The notes beneath the pieces were generated by a model. It saw nothing but the letters and a program-made list of their open reading frames with translations. It did no database searches and was not told the DNA's origin. Shown here one piece after another: positions 49,101 to 59,396 of a DNA stretch of 64,000 nt. Position 1 is the first letter of the stretch. Each line of letters starts with the position of its first letter. The DNA comes from Pandoraea faecigallinarum (GTDB taxonomy: Bacteria > Pseudomonadota > Gammaproteobacteria > Burkholderiales > Burkholderiaceae), in assembly GCF_001029105.3 (NCBI RefSeq), contig NZ_CP011807.3, positions 1,488,001 to 1,552,000 of the forward strand, given 5' to 3'. Made by a program: the position numbers and the translations under genes.

Positions 49101-49355
49101 TCAGTCCGGATGGCAGGCGATCACGAGATTGGCGACGTTGCCGTTCACGTCGCGCGTGAGCACGTCGTAGCCCTTTTGGGCACATTGCGTGCGCGCGCGC
49201 TGCTCGCAGTCGCCGGCGCTCGCGGCGGAGCACTGGATTTGCTGGGTCGCGCGACCATCGGAGGTGAACAGCGGGGCAGACGAGCCGCAGGCGGACAGCG
49301 TGACAGTGAGAAGCCCCGGGGAAAGCAGAATGGCGATCTTGGCGAGATTTTTCAT
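49101..49355 (-). CDS. Small putative lipoprotein
   Basis: 84 residues. A type II signal peptide with lipobox LSAC (Cys23) then a short mature domain with five further cysteines (CSAASAGDCEQRARTQC, CHPD), so disulfides are likely in the periplasm. No family recognised. Monocistronic. Confidence 0.75.
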   Translation of the reverse strand: MKNLAKIAILLSPGLLTVTLSACGSSAPLFTSDGRATQQIQCSAASAGDCEQRARTQCAQKGYDVLTRDVNGNVANLVIACHPD

Positions 49356-49394
49356 AGTGGTCGTCTTACAGGCTTTTGCGAGTATAGCGCGCCC

Positions 49395-50288
49395 TTATGA
49401 CGCCAGCCGCTGACGGCGCAATGTGCGCAAGCTGTCGAACACGATGAGCGCGACCCCGATCCAGATCGGGACATAGGTCCACAGTCCGCGGGCGGTGAAC
49501 GGCTCGCCGAGCAAAACGATGGAGACGGCGAACAGCAGCACGGGTTCCACGTAGCCGAGGATGCCGTACAGCCCGATGGGCAGCACGCGCGCCGCCGCGA
49601 ACGTACTGGCCAGCGCACTTGCGCTGAGCAGCCCCAACGCCGGCAGCCAGAACCAGAATCGCGGCTCGCCGAGCACCGGTGCGTTCTGCGCCCACGCCGA
49701 CCAGACCAGAAAAACGGCGACCGGCGCCATCGCCAGCATCTCCATGATGAAGGCGCTCAGTGCGTCGAGCTGCAATCGGCGGCGCAGCAGGAAGTAGGGC
49801 GGGTAGCCGAACATGATGAGCGCGGTGACCCACGACAGTGCACGCGTGACCCAGAGTTCATGCGCCACGCCCACGGCGGCGCAGACGACGGCGGCGGTTT
49901 GCAGGGCGCTCAGGCGCTCCTTGTAGACGGTGCGGCCGGCCAGCACCATGGTGAGCGGCAGGAGGAAGTAACCGAGCGAGACGTCGAGCATGCGTTGTTG
50001 CAGCGGCGCCCAGACGAAGAGCCAGAGCTGTATGCCGAGCATGGCCGCGCACAGCAGGACCGCACCGAGCAGCGCGGGGCGGTGCAGAACATGCGAGAGC
50101 GTGCGGCCGAGCACGTGCCAGCGGCGCAGGGCCGCCACGATGACGAGGGTGCCCGGCAAGGTGAGCAGAATGCGCCAGGCGAAGACATCGAGCCCGGAGA
50201 GGGGGGAGAGCTGCGCTACTAGCGCTGGCATGATGGAGAACATGACCGACGCCGATACGGAAAGCATCACGCCGCGACCGGAAAGCAT
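49395..50288 (-). CDS. rarD: RarD-type DMT transporter
   Basis: 297 residues, ten predicted helices, two EamA repeats. VYKERLSALQTAAV and GYVEPVLLFAVSIVLLGEPF are typical RarD segments. Substrate unproven (the name comes from chloramphenicol sensitivity). The ATG at 50288 was chosen; the upstream in-frame region contains a 12-bp DNA repeat and non-protein-like residues. Confidence 0.85.
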   Translation of the reverse strand: MLSGRGVMLSVSASVMFSIMPALVAQLSPLSGLDVFAWRILLTLPGTLVIVAALRRWHVLGRTLSHVLHRPALLGAVLLCAAMLGIQLWLFVWAPLQQRMLDVSLGYFLLPLTMVLAGRTVYKERLSALQTAAVVCAAVGVAHELWVTRALSWVTALIMFGYPPYFLLRRRLQLDALSAFIMEMLAMAPVAVFLVWSAWAQNAPVLGEPRFWFWLPALGLLSASALASTFAAARVLPIGLYGILGYVEPVLLFAVSIVLLGEPFTARGLWTYVPIWIGVALIVFDSLRTLRRQRLAS

Positions 50289-50419
50289 GGGTGTACCTAT
50301 GGTTGTTCGTTGTTGTCCGCTGTGGCTCGAGAATCGAGTCAGGCCGCGAGCATAGCAAACTTGCACCACCTTCGGGCGCGCGTCGGCGCGGGCGGGAACC
50401 GCCTGCTGCCGCAACGTGA

Positions 50420-50454
50420 GTCGCAACGATAGTCGCAACGATAGTCGCAACGTC
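50420..50454. repeat. 12-bp tandem repeat, three copies
   Basis: AGTCGCAACGAT twice plus a partial third copy (to 50454), in the divergent gap between rarD and hisN. Confidence 0.8.
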
Positions 50455-50536
50455 ACCGGCGAGCGCGTATCATCGCCAGTCATCGGGTGTTTTCCCTTTT
50501 GCCGCGCCGAGCGGCGCCTTTGCAGGAGATTCGTGC

Positions 50537-51352
50537 ATGTCGTCTTCCCCCGCCGCTACCGTCACCGCGCTTGCCGACTATGCCGCTTTCGCGGCTTCGC
50601 TGGCCGACGCCGTCAGGCCGCTGTCGCTGGGCTGGTTCCGCCGGCGTCTGGCCGTCGACGACAAGGCCGACGAAAGCCCCGTGACGATTGCCGACCGCGA
50701 AGTCGAGACGGCGCTGCGCGAGAAAATCGCCGCGCGCTACCCGTCGCATGGGATTTGGGGCGAGGAGTTCGGCAAGCAAGGTTTGGATGCGCAATTCGTC
50801 TGGTCGGTCGATCCCATCGACGGCACGCGCAGTTTCATCACGGGACATCCGCTGTGGGGCACGCTGCTCGCCCTGTTGCGAGACGGCCAGCCGGTCGTCG
50901 GGCTGATCGACATTCCGGCCACGGGCGAGCGCTGGCTTGGCATTCACGATCCCGCCAATGGCGTGCGCGAAGCCCGCTTCGGTGGACAAGTGTGTGCGAC
51001 CAGCCCGGTGACGTCGCTCGCGCAGGCGACGGTCTATGCGACGTCGCCCGATATTTTCGACGCGGTGGAATACGCCCGGTTCGAACGTCTGACGAAGGCG
51101 GTGAGCCGGCGTCGATTCGGTGGCGACTGCTACGCCTACGGGCTGCTGGCGAGCGGGCACATCGAACTGGTGATGGAAGCCGGTTTGCAGACGTACGACT
51201 ATCTGGCCGTTGCGCCGGTGGTCGAGGCGGCCGGCGGCGTGATTACCGACTGGGAGGGCAAACCGCTGACGCTGACGTCGCAAGGGCAGGTGCTTGCCGC
51301 CGCCAACGCCGAACTGCACGCGGCAGCGCTGGCCTGCATCCGCGGCGCTTGA
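50537..51352 (+). CDS. hisN: Histidinol-phosphatase, inositol-monophosphatase family
   Basis: 271 residues. Metal-binding WSVDPIDGTRSF, ITGHPLWGTL and the C-terminal GGDCYAYGLLASGHIELVMEAGL-YDYLAVAPVVEAAGG are the pattern of the HisN histidinol-phosphatase subfamily. Dephosphorylates L-histidinol phosphate in histidine synthesis, Mg-dependent. Not near other his genes. Inositol-phosphatase activity is an alternative. Confidence 0.88.
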   Translation: MSSSPAATVTALADYAAFAASLADAVRPLSLGWFRRRLAVDDKADESPVTIADREVETALREKIAARYPSHGIWGEEFGKQGLDAQFVWSVDPIDGTRSFITGHPLWGTLLALLRDGQPVVGLIDIPATGERWLGIHDPANGVREARFGGQVCATSPVTSLAQATVYATSPDIFDAVEYARFERLTKAVSRRRFGGDCYAYGLLASGHIELVMEAGLQTYDYLAVAPVVEAAGGVITDWEGKPLTLTSQGQVLAAANAELHAAALACIRGA

Positions 51353-51376
51353 CTCCCAAGGCGGCGCTTCGCCGCG

Positions 51377-52708
51377 TCACGCGGCCTGGCGGGGCAGGCC
51401 TCGCCAGATGCGCGGCAGCAGCACGCCGAGCACGATGCCGCGCGTCGCCAGAAACGCCATGAGCGCGACCCACAGCCCGTGATTGCCCCACGCATCGAGC
51501 GTGAGCGGCATCACGGCGCCGAACACCAGCAGGCCGATGAGCGACGACGTGAGCAATTCACGCGTGCGCGTCGCGCCGATGAACACACCGTCGAGCTGAA
51601 AACACCACACCGCCACGATGGGCGAGAGCACGGCCCACGGCAGGAACTCCCGGGCGGTCTCGCGCAGCACTGGCTGATCGGTCAGTGCGTCGATGATCGC
51701 GCCACCCGCAAGAGCATAGACCAGCGCAAATGCCAGGGCACAGCCCAGCGCCCAACCCAGCGACAAACGAATCGCATGCAGCAGCGCCTGCCGCTGACGT
51801 GCCCCGACGTATGCGCCGACGAGCGCTTCGGCTGCGTGCGCGAAGCCGTCGAGCCCGTAGGCCATGAACGTCTGAAAATTCAGCAGCAGCGCATTGGCGG
51901 CGAGCGTGGTGTCGCCGAGCCGCGCTCCCACGCGCGCGAACCACGCGAAGGCGAGTTGCAAAAACAGCGTGCGCAGGAAGATGTCGAGATTGAGCCGCAG
52001 CAAACGCCACAGCGCGCTGCGCTCGACCAGCGTTGCGAATCGCAGCGGCGGCAGGCCGGGGGTGCGGGCAAGCCACAGCAGCCAGGCACCGAGGCCAAAG
52101 CCGAGCGCGTCGGCCAGCGCCGTCGCCCTGGCGATCCCGGACACGCCCCAGCCGAAGCCGCTCACGAACGCGAGCACCGCGACGATGTTCACGACATTGA
52201 TGAACACCTGAACCGCCAGCCCCTGCCGCACACGCTGGCACGCCAGCAAGTAGCCGAGCACCACGTAGTTTCCCAAAGCGAAAGGGGCGGCGAGTATGCG
52301 GATGCTGGCGTATTCGCGCCCAAGCGCCTGCACCTGGTCGCTGCCGCCGAGCCACGAGACGCCGAGCGACACCAGCGGCACGCGCAACACGAGCAGCACC
52401 GTGCCAATGGCGAACGCCAGCGCCAGTGCGCGCGCGAGCGTGTCGCGCAACCGTTCGGCATCGCGTGCGCCATAGGCCTGCGCGGCCAGCCCGGTCGTGC
52501 CCATGCGCAGAAAGGAAAAACCCCAGAAAATCAGATTGAGCAATAGCCCGCCGAGCGCCACGCCGCCCAAATAGGCAGGGCCCGGCAGATGACCGGCCAC
52601 GGCGGTATCGACGGCCGAGAGCAGCGGCTGGGTGAGATTGGCGAGCACGATAGGCACGGCCAGACGGAGCAATTGCCGGTGACCGGCGACCGCGGGGGCA
52701 GGGTTCAT
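51377..52708 (-). CDS. MATE-family efflux transporter (DinF-like)
   Basis: 443 residues with twelve predicted helices in two halves. N-terminal LAVPIVLANLTQPLLSAVDTAVAGHL and FWGFSFLRMGTTGLAAQAYGA are MatE signatures of the DinF branch. Proton- or sodium-driven efflux of cationic compounds. Convergent with hisN, whose stop is 24 bases away. Confidence 0.9.
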   Translation of the reverse strand: MNPAPAVAGHRQLLRLAVPIVLANLTQPLLSAVDTAVAGHLPGPAYLGGVALGGLLLNLIFWGFSFLRMGTTGLAAQAYGARDAERLRDTLARALALAFAIGTVLLVLRVPLVSLGVSWLGGSDQVQALGREYASIRILAAPFALGNYVVLGYLLACQRVRQGLAVQVFINVVNIVAVLAFVSGFGWGVSGIARATALADALGFGLGAWLLWLARTPGLPPLRFATLVERSALWRLLRLNLDIFLRTLFLQLAFAWFARVGARLGDTTLAANALLLNFQTFMAYGLDGFAHAAEALVGAYVGARQRQALLHAIRLSLGWALGCALAFALVYALAGGAIIDALTDQPVLRETAREFLPWAVLSPIVAVWCFQLDGVFIGATRTRELLTSSLIGLLVFGAVMPLTLDAWGNHGLWVALMAFLATRGIVLGVLLPRIWRGLPRQAA

Positions 52709-52891
52709 GAGTCGGTGTTGCGGCGGCCGTTCATGGCGGCGCCGTCGGATTGCGCACGTGGCGGCAGGTTGTGAGTCCGCCGATTATAAGGTTTCAGGTT
52801 TCGTGACGTCGGCATCGTGGCGCAGTGGCCGCACCGCTCAATCACCGACGGTACAATGTGTCACTTGTCTGTCTTCACTGAAAGTCCACGC

Positions 52892-53293
52892 ATGCTGTCC
52901 CCGTCGCTTTCAAGGGTCTCGTCGCTGGCGACCTTCCTTTTCGCGCATCGCCGCCATGCGCTCGCCGCCATCCTGTGTCTTGCCAGCCTGCCCGCGTTGG
53001 CCGACGTGACGCTGCAACGCGGCCCGCCGCCGCCGCGCTTCGAAGACCCGCACACGGCTCCGAAGGGGGAGTTCTGGGTGCCGGGCTACTGGCAGTGGAA
53101 AGACGGCCGTTACGATTGGGTCGACGGTCATTTTGAGGCGAAGCGCCCCGGCATGCGATACACGCCACCGCACTGGGAAGAGACCGGCGCGCACGAATGG
53201 ACCCTGCGCGACGGCAAATGGGATGCGACGGGCTGGGGCCCGGGCACCGTTCACGAAATACGCGCACCGAAGTCTTCCCCGGCGACCCGATAA
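52892..53293 (+). CDS. YXWXXGXX-repeat exported protein
   Basis: 133 residues. Signal peptide of about 38 residues ending LPALA before DVTLQ; the mature part has three aromatic repeats typical of the YXWXXGXX family (VPGYWQWKDGRYDWVDGHF, HWEETGAHEWTLRDGKW). Function unknown; periplasmic or outer-membrane. A -10-like TACAAT lies at about 52851-52856. Confidence 0.82.
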   Translation: MLSPSLSRVSSLATFLFAHRRHALAAILCLASLPALADVTLQRGPPPPRFEDPHTAPKGEFWVPGYWQWKDGRYDWVDGHFEAKRPGMRYTPPHWEETGAHEWTLRDGKWDATGWGPGTVHEIRAPKSSPATR

Positions 53294-53779
53294 CCTCATC
53301 CGGCGCCCCCTCTGCGTCCGGTCGTGCCACCCCCCGGCGGGGTTCGCGATTTTTTATCAGGACTCCAACGCAGTAGGGGAAATTGAGGGGTTGACGCGCA
53401 CAGGGTCGAAACCGTACGCGAAACCAGTTGACACGTCCGGAACGTTGAACAACACTATGCCCACGCCGCGTTGCCATGAAACGCGGATAAGTCGCAGATG
53501 GCGTAATTTTAATTACTTGTGCGGCCAAATTGCGCGACGTTGGCATGTGTTTGCATAAGTCATTAGTGCGCCGTGTGCGCCCCTCCACTCAAACGCCCGG
53601 CGGCTTGTGCACGGGTGCAAAACCTAGGACCGGGATACGGTCTGCCGTCTTTCGATCCGCGTGGCCGATACCACGAAGATCAGTCGTTTCCTGAAGTCTC
53701 GTATGCCGGACGTCGGCCGCCCCCAAACGGTGAAGGTGGCCAGCCCATCGCCGAAGTGTGACATGTGGCAGGAGCCTGT
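53294..53779. other. Intergenic region before the aspT operon
   Basis: 486 bases with a perfect palindrome GTAATT-TT-AATTAC at 53503-53516 (operator candidate) in an AT-rich patch. Possible -35-like TTGACG at about 53391. Frames across the region do not look coding. Confidence 0.5.
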
Positions 53780-55468
53780 ATGCAGTGTTCAGTTCCGCTG
53801 TTCGATGCAGTGCCGTTGATCACGGTGTTCGTATGTGTCGTGCTGGGCCAGTTGCTCGGTCGCATCAGATTCGGCCCGATTCAACTGGGCGGCGTGTGCG
53901 GTGCGCTGCTTGTCGCGTTGCTCGTCGGGCAGACGGGATGCATGGTCGAAGGCTCGCTCAAGGATTTCGCGTTTGCGTTGTTCATCTTCGCGATGGGCTT
54001 TTCTGCCGGACCGCAGTTCGTTGAAAACCTGAACCTGCGCGGTCTGCGCTTCGGTGTGCTGTCCATCATCGAAGTGGTCTTCGTATTCGGCATCGTCATG
54101 CTGGCCGTGAACGTTCTCGGACTCGATCCGGGTACGGCAGGCGGTCTGGCGGCGGGCGCGGCGACCGAGTCCGCCATGGTCGGCACGGCCATCGAGGCGC
54201 TGAGTCGACTGGGGCTCGATCCGGCGGCGTTCAAGGCGTGGCAGGCGAACGTCGTGACGGCATACACGCTGACCTACGTCTTCGGTCTGATCACCATCGT
54301 CTTGTTCACCAATCTGCTCGCCCCGCGCCTTCTCGGTATCGATCTCAGGGCGGACAGCGCGCGTCTTGCGAAGGAAATGGAAGACGACAACGGCGAGGAG
54401 ATCGGGGCGCCGGCCGCGCCGGATCTGGTCGGACGCAGCTATCGTGTTGCTCACCCCGGACTCACCGTTGCGGCGCTTGAGGCGGCGCTCGACGCCCGTG
54501 TGGCTGTCGAGCGCGTGCGGCGCGCGTCGACGGCGGTGGCAGTCGCCCAGACCCTCGCGCTCGAGCCGAACGACGAATTGCTGCTCGTGGGCCGGCGCGA
54601 CGCCATGCTGGACGCTCACGCGCTCGTCGGCCCGGAAGTCGCGGGCACCGAAACGGGCGACATCGTGCTCGTCGAGCGCGATTACATTCTGACGAACAAG
54701 GAAGCCGAAGGCCGCACCGTCGCCGACCTGCGCCGCGAGGCGCCGGTCGAGCTGCGCCATGGCGTGTTCGTCAAATCGGTCAGGCGCATGGGCATGCAGT
54801 TGCCAACGCTGAACAAGATCGCACTGCAACGGGGCGATGTCCTGACCCTGCAAGGTCTGCAAGACGACGTCGAACGTGCAGGTGCCGTCATGGGCAAGCC
54901 GGTGCCGTACGGCAATAAGACGAGCCTCGTTTTCGTCGGTCTCGCGCTGATCGTGGGGCTGTGCATCGGCCATCTGTCCGTACACATCGGCGGCGCGCCG
55001 ATGACACTGGGCTCGGGCGGCGGTGCGCTGGTCTCGGGGCTGGCCAGCGGCTGGCTGCTCTCGCGCCGCCCGGCCTGGGGCACCTTTCCGCCAGCGGCCT
55101 ACGAATTGCTCAAGGACCTCGGACTCGCTGTCTTCGTCGTATGTGTCGGGCTCTCGGCTGGCCCGCAGGCGGCCGTGCTGCTGCGCGAACACGGCATGGC
55201 GCTGCCGGTCGTGGGGATTTGCGTCTCGCTCGTCCCGGCGCTGGTGTCGCTGTGGGTGGGTCACAAATTGCTGCGTATCGACGGCCCGATTCTCATTGGC
55301 GCCATCGCCGGTCAACAGGCGAGTACGCCTGCGATCAGCGCAGTGGTGCAAACGGCGAACAGCGCATTGCCGGTCGTGGGGTACACGGTGACGTACGCCC
55401 TGTCGAACGTGCTGCTGCCGCTGATGGGCCCCGCGGTCGTTTTCGTCGCCCATCAGTTTTCGCGTTGA
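53780..55468 (+). CDS. aspT: Aspartate:alanine antiporter (AspT family), first copy
   Basis: 562 residues. Two hydrophobic halves (about 1-170 and 375-562) flank a hydrophilic central region (about 195-360) with two TrkA-C-like domains, the AAEX/AspT plan. FALFIFAMGFSAGPQF, ATESAMVGTA and MTLGSGGGALVSG recur in the second copy. AGGAG precedes the ATG at 53780. It exchanges aspartate for alanine if it pairs with AsdA encoded downstream. Confidence 0.9.
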   Translation: MQCSVPLFDAVPLITVFVCVVLGQLLGRIRFGPIQLGGVCGALLVALLVGQTGCMVEGSLKDFAFALFIFAMGFSAGPQFVENLNLRGLRFGVLSIIEVVFVFGIVMLAVNVLGLDPGTAGGLAAGAATESAMVGTAIEALSRLGLDPAAFKAWQANVVTAYTLTYVFGLITIVLFTNLLAPRLLGIDLRADSARLAKEMEDDNGEEIGAPAAPDLVGRSYRVAHPGLTVAALEAALDARVAVERVRRASTAVAVAQTLALEPNDELLLVGRRDAMLDAHALVGPEVAGTETGDIVLVERDYILTNKEAEGRTVADLRREAPVELRHGVFVKSVRRMGMQLPTLNKIALQRGDVLTLQGLQDDVERAGAVMGKPVPYGNKTSLVFVGLALIVGLCIGHLSVHIGGAPMTLGSGGGALVSGLASGWLLSRRPAWGTFPPAAYELLKDLGLAVFVVCVGLSAGPQAAVLLREHGMALPVVGICVSLVPALVSLWVGHKLLRIDGPILIGAIAGQQASTPAISAVVQTANSALPVVGYTVTYALSNVLLPLMGPAVVFVAHQFSR

Positions 55469-55538
55469 TTGGCTTTGAATCGTCGCGTACCGGCTCCCCC
55501 GCCGGTCGCTGCATTTTCTCTTAGACGGAGGTTCTGCC

Positions 55539-57224
55539 GTGGAACTGGTGCATACGATACTCAACCATGTCCCGGAGGTCGCGATTTTTCTGTCGCTTGC
55601 CATCGGGTATGCCATCGGGGCGATCAAGTTCGGCTCGTTCCAGCTGGGCGGTGTGGGCGGTTCGCTGTTGGTTGCCGTGGTGGTTTCGCAAATCGGAATC
55701 TCGGTCGATGCCGGCGTGAAGAGCATCATGTTCGCGCTGTTCATCTACGCTGTGGGCTACGAAAGCGGTCCGCAATTCTTCAGCTCGCTCTCACGCAAAA
55801 CGCTGCGTGAAATCGGCATGGCGCTGTTTCTGGCGGCCTCGGGCCTCGTCACGGTGCTGATCTGCGCGAAGATCTTCGGCTTCGACAAGGGGCTGGCGGC
55901 GGGGGTGGCGGGTGGCGGTCTCACGCAGTCCGCCATCATCGGTACGGCAGGCGACGCGATTTCGCGTCTGGGCTTGCCGGCCGACGAGGTCAAGCGTCTG
56001 CAATCCGAAGTGGCGATCGGTTACGCCGTGACGTACATTTTCGGCAGTCTCGGCGCCATTATCGTGTGCGCCTCGCTGGTGCCCAAGCTCATGGGACGCA
56101 CGCTCAAGGACGACGCGAAGAAGGCCGAACTCGAGATGGCGGGCGGTCGCGCCGTGCTCAGCGCCGATCAGGTCGATTCGCTGCCGGCGCTCGTGGGCCG
56201 CGTGTACCGGGTGACGACCGGGGCGGGCAAACGCGTGGTCGACGTCGAGAAGCAACTGACCGACGGTGTGACCATCGAACGCCTGCGTCGCAACGGCAAG
56301 ATCATCATCGCCACCGACGATCTGGTGCTGGAGGCGGGTGACGACGTCATGCTCATCGGACGCCGCGAAGCCGCCACCGACGCGTGGCGCCTGCTCGGCG
56401 ACGAGCAACGCCCCTCTGCCGATCTCGACATCGCCCTGCGCATGCAGGAGGTGGTCTTCGCCCGCAAGGGCGGCAATGGCAAGACGCTCGGCGAGCTGAA
56501 GGCGGGCGTGACGCGCGACGTCAAGCACGGCGTGTACATCGCCAGGATCACGCGCATGGGGCAGCCCGTGCCGGTGCTTGACGATACCGTGGTCTATCAC
56601 GGCGACGTCGTGACGCTGTACGGCGCGGACAGCGACGTGCAACGCGCCGCCAAGGAGGCCGGTTACCCGGTCGCGTACTCGGTGAAGACCGATTACGTCT
56701 ACATGGGCATCGGCATCGTGGTCGGTCTGCTCATCGGCTATGTCGTGGTCAAGGTCGGGGGGATTCCGCTCACGTTGGGCAGTGGCGGCGGCGCACTGCT
56801 CGCGGGCCTGGTCTTCGGCTGGCTGCGGGGCAAGCATCCGACCTTCGGCGCGATGCCGCTCGCCGCGAGTTCGCTGCTCAAGGAACTCGGACTTGCGACG
56901 TTCGTGACCTGCGTGGGATTGTCCGCCGGCGCACAGGCATGGCAGACGTTGCAGCAAAGCGGCATCTCGATCTTCGTCGCCGGGGTGATCGTCACCATCG
57001 TGCCGCTTTTGCTCACCTACTTGTTCGGACGTTACGTGCTGCGCTACGACAACGTGGCCATTCTGGCCGGCGCCCTGTCGGGCTCGCGCAGCGCCAACCC
57101 GGCATTCGGCGAGATTCTCGACAAGGCCGAGAGCAATGTGCCGACCGTGCCGTTCGCCATCACGTACGCGATCGCCAACGTGCTGCTCACGCTGCTGGGC
57201 CCGCTGGTGGTCTCGCTCACCTGA
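55539..57224 (+). CDS. aspT: Aspartate:alanine antiporter (AspT family), second copy
   Basis: 561 residues with the same plan as the preceding gene but diverged: FALFIYAVGYESGPQF, LTQSAIIGTAGDAI, LTLGSGGGALLAG. GTG start with GGAGG upstream. The 70-base gap to the first copy suggests one operon. Closer in order and spacing to asdA. It may form hetero-oligomers with, or have a different affinity from, the first copy. Confidence 0.9.
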   Translation: MELVHTILNHVPEVAIFLSLAIGYAIGAIKFGSFQLGGVGGSLLVAVVVSQIGISVDAGVKSIMFALFIYAVGYESGPQFFSSLSRKTLREIGMALFLAASGLVTVLICAKIFGFDKGLAAGVAGGGLTQSAIIGTAGDAISRLGLPADEVKRLQSEVAIGYAVTYIFGSLGAIIVCASLVPKLMGRTLKDDAKKAELEMAGGRAVLSADQVDSLPALVGRVYRVTTGAGKRVVDVEKQLTDGVTIERLRRNGKIIIATDDLVLEAGDDVMLIGRREAATDAWRLLGDEQRPSADLDIALRMQEVVFARKGGNGKTLGELKAGVTRDVKHGVYIARITRMGQPVPVLDDTVVYHGDVVTLYGADSDVQRAAKEAGYPVAYSVKTDYVYMGIGIVVGLLIGYVVVKVGGIPLTLGSGGGALLAGLVFGWLRGKHPTFGAMPLAASSLLKELGLATFVTCVGLSAGAQAWQTLQQSGISIFVAGVIVTIVPLLLTYLFGRYVLRYDNVAILAGALSGSRSANPAFGEILDKAESNVPTVPFAITYAIANVLLTLLGPLVVSLT

Positions 57225-57232
57225 GGAGGTGA

Positions 57233-58960
<1,728 letters not shown>

Positions 58961-59006
58961 CGCCCGCGCCACGTTGTTCGAGTAGGCGATGCCGCGTCAT
59001 GTCCCT

Positions 59007-59042
59007 CCCCGCTGTCCCCGCTGTCCCCGCATCGCCCGCATT
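59007..59042. repeat. Four-unit 9-bp array
   Basis: CCCCGCTGT twice, CCCCGCATC, GCCCGCATT. Intergenic, downstream of asdA. Confidence 0.75.
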
Positions 59043-59125
59043 AGCCGGAGGATGCGAAGGGACGCCGGAGGGGGGGCGGCATCGGCAAGCCCCCCTAGGT
59101 CGCCCCTCCATGGCGATCGACCATT

Positions 59126-59155
59126 GCCCGGGAATCCGCTTCCCGGGCTTTTTTT
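59126..59155 (+). terminator. Intrinsic terminator of the aspT-asdA operon
   Basis: GCCCGGGAA (59126-59134), loop TCCGC, TTCCCGGGC (59140-59148), seven T. Textbook rho-independent terminator. Confidence 0.95.
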
Positions 59156-59179
59156 GTCATGTGAAATCCCAAAATAAAA

Positions 59180-59198
59180 TGCCCGCACGAGGCGGGCA
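59180..59198 (-). terminator. Second hairpin, T-tract on the minus strand
   Basis: TGCCCGC (59180-59186), loop ACGAG, GCGGGCA (59192-59198), flanked by A-runs that become U-tracts in the minus transcript. No minus-strand gene to its right is seen; with the preceding terminator it seals both directions. Confidence 0.6.
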
Positions 59199-59396
59199 AA
59201 AATCACTACAGGGGAAGTCACGCGGTATGAGTGGCAATCTCAGGAAAGAGTTCCCAATGCGCCGATGTGTTTCTTGACTGGCAGAGCGTCATCCGAACGA
59301 CGTAAAATAGTCGCTTGTCGCTAAGCCCCCTCATGTCGAGCGCGGCCCACGACGCCAGCGGATGGCATCGGCGGGGGCGGGATTTTCGGGTGTCGA

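Larger units (their letters stand above)
58961..59396. other. Intergenic region after asdA
   Basis: 436 bases: a 9-bp array (59007-59042), the asdA terminator (59126-59155), a second hairpin (59180-59198), then about 200 bases of no clear content before the next gene. Confidence 0.7.

Noticed and set aside
53789..55744. A 651-codon minus-strand frame opposite the first aspT
   Set aside because: Same reason: shadow of a GC-rich coding sequence; the plus frame shows a full AspT protein.
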